Positions 59,050-64,000 of a stretch of DNA of 64,000 nt are shown piece by piece. The stretch's first letter is position 1. Every line of letters starts with the position of its first letter. Origin of the DNA: Owenia fusiformis. Its lineage: Eukaryota; Annelida; Polychaeta; Sabellida; Oweniidae. Position numbers and translations under genes: made by a program. The DNA is taken from assembly GCA_903813345.2 (NCBI GenBank), contig CAIIXF020000007.1, forward strand, positions 313,730 to 377,729. The letters run 5' to 3'. The notes beneath the pieces were generated by a model, which did no database searches, was not told the origin of the DNA, and saw only the letters and a list, made by a program, of their open reading frames with translations.

Positions 59050-59820
59050 ATGTCCTCCCATCCCCCCACAAATGAGTGATCCTAGAAATATAGATTTTTC
59101 ACCTGAATGCCCTACAATTATTTTCTACAAATCCCCTACATGTACACCTATCTGTTGAAAAGAGAACATTTTAGGACAAAAAATCCAAAATGACTTCCTT
59201 TATACCAACAAGAATGCTGAAAAACTAATCAGTTCAAGATTCTAATAAAGAGTCACCCCTGAAAATTTGAAATTGATCTGTCAAATGATTCGCCTGGAAA
59301 TGCGTGGACAAAACTTTACAGACAAGATTTTAGGAAGGTAATTCAAAATGGCCGCCTTATTATGTTACCCAGAATGCTGAAAACTAATATTATCAGTTTG
59401 TCATTTTCATACAAAGAATCATCTCTGATAATTTGAACAAAAGAACCCTTCAAACTGTTTGCATAAAAAGGTGTAGACAAGAGCTTACAGACATGATTTT
59501 AGGACAGAAAATCCAAACTGGCTGCTTAAACATTTATCCACAATGTCCAAAAACAAATCAATTTGAGATTTTCATTCAAAGAATCATCCCTGAAAGTTTG
59601 ATATTGATTTGTCAAATGGTTCGCCTGAAAACTTGTAGACAAGACTTTACAAACAAGATTTCAAGAGAAAAAATCCAAATGACCACCTTAACATTTACAC
59701 TCAGAATGACTGAAAACTACTTGGATCAAGATTTTGGTACAAAGAATCATCCCTAAAAAATGGATTGCCTGGAAATGCATAGACAAGACTTTGCAGACAA
59801 GCTTTTAGGATGAAAGCCAG
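59050..59820. repeat. Degenerate array related to the 162-bp core family
   Basis: It starts near ACATGTCCTCCCATCCCC, a decayed form of the ATGTCCCCACC end. About four or five diverged units with GACAAGACTTTACAGACAAG, AAATCCAAAATG and ATCATCCCTGAAAATTTGA-like blocks follow. No microsatellite tail or clear right end. Confidence 0.7.
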
Positions 59821-59989
59821 GAAGAAAAATCGATAAGTTATATAATCAATTCACAACTCGTCATTGCTAGAGGAACAATTGTCAAAGCATCTTAAACTAG
59901 ATAACAGCAGCACCAAAGCGTAGCAAATCCCATTGATCTGCGATGGCTGCCAGTTATAGCAAAAATCATAAATTAACACACATGAAAAT

Positions 59990-60400
59990 GCCAACCATTT
60001 TCAAAATGATCGCTCACTAGCCAAATTGTCGTAAGGAAGTGTAATATGCTTCTAAATAGGCACATGTCAAACTAAACGTACACGCCTATTAGTCAAAGCG
60101 TCATAAGACAGTATGTCATGCTTATGAGTATTCAAATATCAAATTTGAACGAAATCGCTCTATTACTTTTTGAGTTGTAGTAAAAAACATAAAATAACAC
60201 ATGTAAAAATGGCAGCTAGGCCTATTTTCAAAATAGCCGCCTTCTAGCCGAAGTGTCATGAAGTGTCACGAAGTGCCATGCTTATGAGCATTCATACAAT
60301 ATGAACAAATCGCTCTACTTCTTTTCAAACTACAGCAAAATTCATAAAATAGTGTGTAAAGGCCGCCATTTTTCAAGATGACTGCCATGTATTTCTTAAA
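59990..60400. repeat. Diverged 'AAAATGGCNGCC' repeat units
   Basis: Two or three loosely similar units (AAATTGTCGTAAGGAAGTG / GAAGTGTCATGAAGTGTCAC; TTCAAAATGATCGCTC / TTCAAAATAGCCGCC / TTCAAGATGACTGCC) with spacing of about 130-180 bp. Low similarity, old. Confidence 0.5.
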
Positions 60401-60518
60401 TATCTACATTTATTAATGTACTATAAACTTTTTATATTTAAAACATATTGCTATTACAGTTTTATATACAGTACCTACATCACTGTAAAATTGGAACTAA
60501 AATGGTCTTAATACCAAC

Positions 60519-60683
60519 CTCAAGACATTTTGATTTAGCTACTTCATCAGCCAAATCTTTATTAGTATCAAACTCCTGTCGAATTCTTCTGAGGTAGAAG
60601 TTTTTGTTAGTGTATTGGAGAGTGTTTCCTTTACGGATCAAGCTTCTGTATAGGGCCAGCACTGTTCTTCTTGACCAGATCAT
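60519..60683 (-). CDS. LYR-motif protein, MIEF1-microprotein homologue (first coding exon, 55 aa)
   Basis: The exon encodes 55 residues starting at the ATG at 60683, with the LYR motif at the start of a basic helix (VLALYRSLIRKG), then YTNKNFYLRRIRQEF and ending KSKCLE. This closely follows the 70-aa human MIEF1 microprotein (altMIEF1), which has WSREAVLSLYRALLR, YTDRDFYFASIRREF and RQLE at the same spacing. That family (LYRM/Complex1_LYR) acts in the mitochondrial matrix with the mitoribosome assembly partner MALSU1 and acyl carrier protein. The donor is GAG|GTTGGT at 60518 (or TTG|GTATTA five bases later). The last exon, expected to encode about 15 residues (KGL.FLNGK.-like), was not found. 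The acceptor TTTTTAAG lies at about 60694, so the 5'UTR is spliced. No MIEF1/MID51 domain is seen in the window. The human comparison is from memory. Confidence 0.75.
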
Positions 60684-60977
60684 CACTTTAACCAACCTTA
60701 AAAACAAGTTTAAAGTTCAAGATTACAGTGTATGTAGATTTGACACAGTGTTCTGCTTAGGTTAGGTTTCTGCTTACTGCGGTCCAAAGCCTTCTCTATA
60801 TTCCAGCTTTGAGTAGAAAGATTTAGGGGCTGCCTTGGTATTGTAAATATTGTAAATCATTATGTCACACGCACAGTAAATACGGCATAATAATATGAAA
60901 TATACCTCTATGTATAGATTTGAAAAACATCAGCACACATCTCCGTCTGAATCTATTGTTATATTTGATTTCTTTAA

Positions 60978-61438
60978 GTGAGAATAATAAGTGGTCATAC
61001 CCAACTCAATAGCCACCAAGCCAAAATAAACCCAAGTACAACAAACCTCTGTGAGCTCTGTAATAAACCAGAAACTGTGGACCACTACATAAGTTCTTGT
61101 AAACTCCTCGAAACTGAAAGGCTAGAGCTCTACTCGAAAGTAGATAGTACACTCCTCGGGAAAAACACAAACCCTCCCCTTGATCTACGCACCCTGTGCG
61201 GACTAAACACTAATCTGTAAGAATCGTCAAACAGGAAATTATATAATGCCTTTTGTAGCTACATAAGGCAAACCAGAAGATTCTAATGAGCACATCATAA
61301 AACTGTATATAATAGTATAAGTGATTTTAGACTTCATGAAAATATAAGCACAAGTGTAAGCACAGGTGAAAAACAAGCAACACGAGACCATTTAGCGGCA
61401 TTATAGCGCATTAAAGGATACAAACAAACAAACAAACA
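60978..61438 (+). mobile_element. LINE 3' fragment with CAAA tail
   Basis: The plus-strand frame 60978-61220 (80 codons) shows the C-terminal signature of a LINE ORF2: SGHTQLNSHQAKINPS, then LCELCNKPETVDHYISSC (C-x2-C-x8-H-x4-C). About 200 bp of 3'UTR follows, ending in (CAAA)n at 61421-61438. The copy is heavily 5'-truncated and differs from the other two LINEs in this window. Confidence 0.75.
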
Positions 61439-61555
61439 TTTCCTTCACACGAGCCTTCATTTTTTTAAAATGATCTCTTGTTTCATGAAAGTTCAACTTA
61501 AACACATACCGGTATCCTAGGTTTATAAATGTACTCTAACCTTACTCACTTCGAG

Positions 61556-61740
61556 AGCCATGTTAGATTTTGAAACTTATGGCTCTCAAACAGGGAAGTG
61601 AACAGCTGATTAATAGCTGAGACTAACATAAAAGGGATTGTGACCTTTGAAATCGAATTAAGTCGATCCGCGGCTTACTTTTGGTCTCTAACTGTGTCTT
61701 ACATCAGTATCATCAATCCGTGTAAGTATTGGTGCTGAAG
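61556..61740. repeat. Single-arm copy of the 20.9-kb inverted-repeat family
   Basis: A hairpin GAGCCATGTTAGATTTTGAA / reverse at 61556-61600, then sequence matching the arm at 20946-21060 (GTGACCTTTGAAA, GCGGCTTACTTTTGGTCT, TCATCAATCCGTG). Only one arm is present. Confidence 0.7.
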
Positions 61741-62572
61741 GGGTTTGCGGAAAAGACCGACCACCGACCAGTCACTCTCCACAGTTGGGTCCATGAGGTG
61801 AGAGGTCGGTGCTTGGTCGGCATTCGATTTTTTACACAATCACTAGTTGCGTTCGTTTTTCAAATAAGTGGGACTCCTCTTACCCTACTATCACACCAAA
61901 CTAGTTCTCACTACGTTCTCGAAAACGGACTTTAACTGTGCACGAACGGATTTGACATACTAAGAACCATTTAGGGTCCACTTAAACTTTGGAGAGGTTA
62001 AGCTACCGATGTTTTTTGCAACGTAACCGTGAACGCAAAGTCAAAAAATTAATACAGTAATGTATATAGCACGCATAAAAAGCAAGCGCTACTTAGTCCA
62101 CTTCAGATATCAGATCAGCTTTATTTTCCTGTTTACAACGGGAGATTTTCAATTTTACGTTGGTGTCAATGGGAATCATTATACTCATGTTTATTGGGTA
62201 CTATGCTGGCAATTTTGATCTGATGCACAGTATCATATAGCTCTCAGCATTAACATTAAAAGGTCATGTAAGGTCACGCCACTGAAAGTTGATACCTTTT
62301 TATTAATCTTTTTAATTGCTTCTGACGCAAGATAACTTCGAACATGCGTTTAGGCCAAAATAGCTTGGCTTAAATGCTTTCTGAAGAAAATGAATGTCAT
62401 ACATGTTTTAGCTTTAAATATCTTACGACACGAGCTTGTTAAAGTGGGAATATCGATTGCCGAGTCGTATCCAATGATCCTGGGCCTATCGTAAAATGAA
62501 AGCTTTGAATATGTTGTTGCCTTTAAAAATGTATCTATTTTCCATGTATGCAACTAGAATTTGTGCACATAC

Positions 62573-62680
62573 CTTATAACGATCGATAATGGCAAAGGAA
62601 AATCCCCTAATTCTTCGTCATAATTTCTCCTTCAACGTCCGCCATTTTTTATTAAACCGGAAGTTTGTTCTCTGACGTCC
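62573..62680 (-). promoter_or_regulatory. Candidate promoter and 5' non-coding exon (LYR gene)
   Basis: Within 45 bp there is an ETS core ACCGGAAGT (62656-62664), a CRE TGACGT (62673-62678) and, on the minus strand, AAAAATGGCGGAC (around 62637-62650), a YY1-like site near the likely start. This combination is typical of TATA-less housekeeping promoters. On the minus strand a good donor ATAAG|GTATGT lies at 62573/62572, so 62573-~62650 could be the first exon, joining the acceptor near 60694. It contains a 12-codon upstream ORF starting at 62645. A plus-strand transcript from the same site is also possible. Confidence 0.5.
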
Positions 62681-63222
62681 GCGCAATGTTTTTTCACTTT
62701 TATTTCAGATTACGCTTCGGATTCAACATTTAATGTTTTCTAATATTAATTAAGTGTTTTCTATCAGAAAGATTTCGTAAAAAGACTCACACTATCAGAG
62801 ATTTTATCGATTCGAGCAGCCAGAAAAATTAGTTTCAATTTCACCCGCTAGGTGTTTCGACGGCGACTTGGAAAGAATTTGAAAAATCTATGAGTGGGAC
62901 TCCTTGTATGGAATTGTAGATTCTAAACGATTTGCCAGTTCTACTGGTTGATGAATATTGCCATATGCATACATTTTTATAAAATAGGAATAAGGAAGAA
63001 GATGTTGGACCAAACTTCACCCCGATAGCTCAGAAAAGGTACTATCAATAACGTATTACACGAGGATGTGTAGCCTAAGTAATGGACTAAGTAAACACTG
63101 TAACTGAACGATTGTTTATGTGAGAAAACTACATGCATTTGTATAGGACGATTTATACGTACAAGTTGTGTACATACGTTTATATGTATTGCTTAACCTC
63201 TCCATTATCAAACTACCCGAAC
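62681..63222. other. Unassigned interval with exon-like 51-nt block
   Basis: No gene is recognised, but 62988-63038 is a 51-nt block bounded by AG and GT that resembles one at 28871-28921. Confidence 0.4.
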
Positions 63223-63223
63223 G

Positions 63224-63453
63224 CACTGGCGGATCTCGGGGGGGCCCCCCTCGGGTTGGTCCAGAAAAAAAAATTGGGCCCAAAAAAAGTTTTGAGCCAA
63301 AAAAGACCTTGTTGCCCCAAAAAGTGGGCCTTTTTGGTCATAAATAGGCCTTCTAAGGCCTTATTTTTAATTTTAGGCCAAATTTTAAGACGTTTTTTTC
63401 TCAGACCAGAAGTTTGAGCCCCCCCCTTGTTGGTTCCCAGATCCGCCCCTGGA
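63224..63453. repeat. Poly-G/poly-C short repeat, GGCGGATC ends
   Basis: It starts CACTGGCGGATCTCGGGG and ends CAGATCCGCCCCTGG, inverted ends like those at 5583-5789. A GGGGGGGCCCCCC tract lies inside the left end and a CCCCCCC tract inside the right. GAACG flanks both sides, a possible short duplication. Confidence 0.7.
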
Positions 63454-64000
63454 ACGAGTAGGTCATCCAGAACTTAGTAACCAGAACGAGTGACCACGTT
63501 TTTAAAGAACGCAGAACGATCTGGACACACGGCGAACTTCAATCCTACTAGAAACGTATTACGACGTTGTGTGCAGTCAGGCGTAAATTCAGGTCGTGAG
63601 TACACCAACCTGTTCCGTTTGCAGCTTAATTAACAAATATAGCTGTCACACCAAACATGTTGTCACTGCGTTCTTTAAAACGTTGCCGAACTGGTTTTAA
63701 ACTGTGTCCGAACTGGATGAACGTAGCTACAACTTTACAAACTTCATGGACTTGCCCGGACCGAGAATGTGATTAAGAATTTTGAATTTTTCTCTTTTCT
63801 TTTCAATTGTATGGGTTTATCGGCAGAACGAAGATATTTTCGTTTTTGATAACAATATTTGCGTGTAATATTTAACTTATTTCAACCGTCAAATTCCTCC
63901 ATTCAGTTCCCGGCATGCACCAGTCATAAGAGAAATCCCTGGGGAATTCCCCTTCCGACATTTTGAAAATTGCTGACATATTTCCGATGTAAAAACTAAA
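63454..64000. other. Right edge, nothing recognised
   Basis: No gene is recognised. Two loosely similar blocks with ACGTTTTTAAAGAACGCAG and TCTTTAAAACGTTGCCG suggest a degraded inverted repeat. Confidence 0.35.

Overview
The window is eukaryotic nuclear DNA from an animal. Its genes are split by GT-AG introns, coding density is low, the sequence is AT-rich, and transposon debris is heavy. No bacterial or viral gene organisation is seen. The gene set (mitochondrial methylmalonyl-CoA mutase, cytochrome c, an SLC16 transporter, a ciliary IFTAP-like gene, a LYR-motif microprotein) and bivalve 'pearl'-style repeats suggest a marine invertebrate. Whether it is a hemichordate/echinoderm-type deuterostome or a mollusc cannot be decided from sequence alone.

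Layout. 1.33-2.06 kb (+): terminal exon of an unrecognised single-pass membrane protein, followed by a 96-bp miniature transposon with a 9-bp target duplication. 2.2-9.6 kb: non-coding, with poly-G/poly-C bearing short repeats. 9.67-16.03 kb (+): three-exon monocarboxylate transporter-family gene (620 aa) whose introns carry a 500-bp inverted-repeat element and a 1-kb Tc1-type remnant. 17.6-18.8 kb: array of 162-bp repeats with short inverted ends. 19.5-20.36 kb (-): cytochrome c, two coding exons. 20.9-28.1 kb: repeat-dense, with an inverted-repeat element, a hAT remnant with a BED finger fragment, a ~470-bp tandem array, a pyrimidine-rich tract, a 5'-truncated LINE and an element with 34-bp perfect inverted repeats. 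30.5-42.9 kb (+): methylmalonyl-CoA mutase in 17 coding exons, with several repeats in its introns. 45.7-50.8 kb (-): three-exon IFTAP-like gene, convergent with the mutase. 52.7-58.6 kb (-): an apparently intact non-LTR retrotransposon with ORF1 (coiled coil plus SGNH-like domain) and ORF2 (endonuclease plus reverse transcriptase). 60.5-62.7 kb (-): first coding exon of a homologue of the MIEF1 microprotein, with a candidate promoter and non-coding exon near 62.6 kb. 61.0-61.4 kb (+): another LINE tail. 63.2-63.45 kb: another poly-G repeat.

Three of the recognised proteins (mutase, cytochrome c, the LYR microprotein) are mitochondrial, but the genes have independent orientations and introns and there is no reason to think they form a unit. 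The most notable material is the mobile DNA: at least ten elements have boundaries readable from inverted ends and/or target duplications, and there is a dispersed family with 162-bp cores and ACGG-type microsatellite tails. I found no convincing new multi-gene system. The best leads are the LYR microprotein with no MIEF1 main ORF in the window, the intact LINE, and the 162-bp family.
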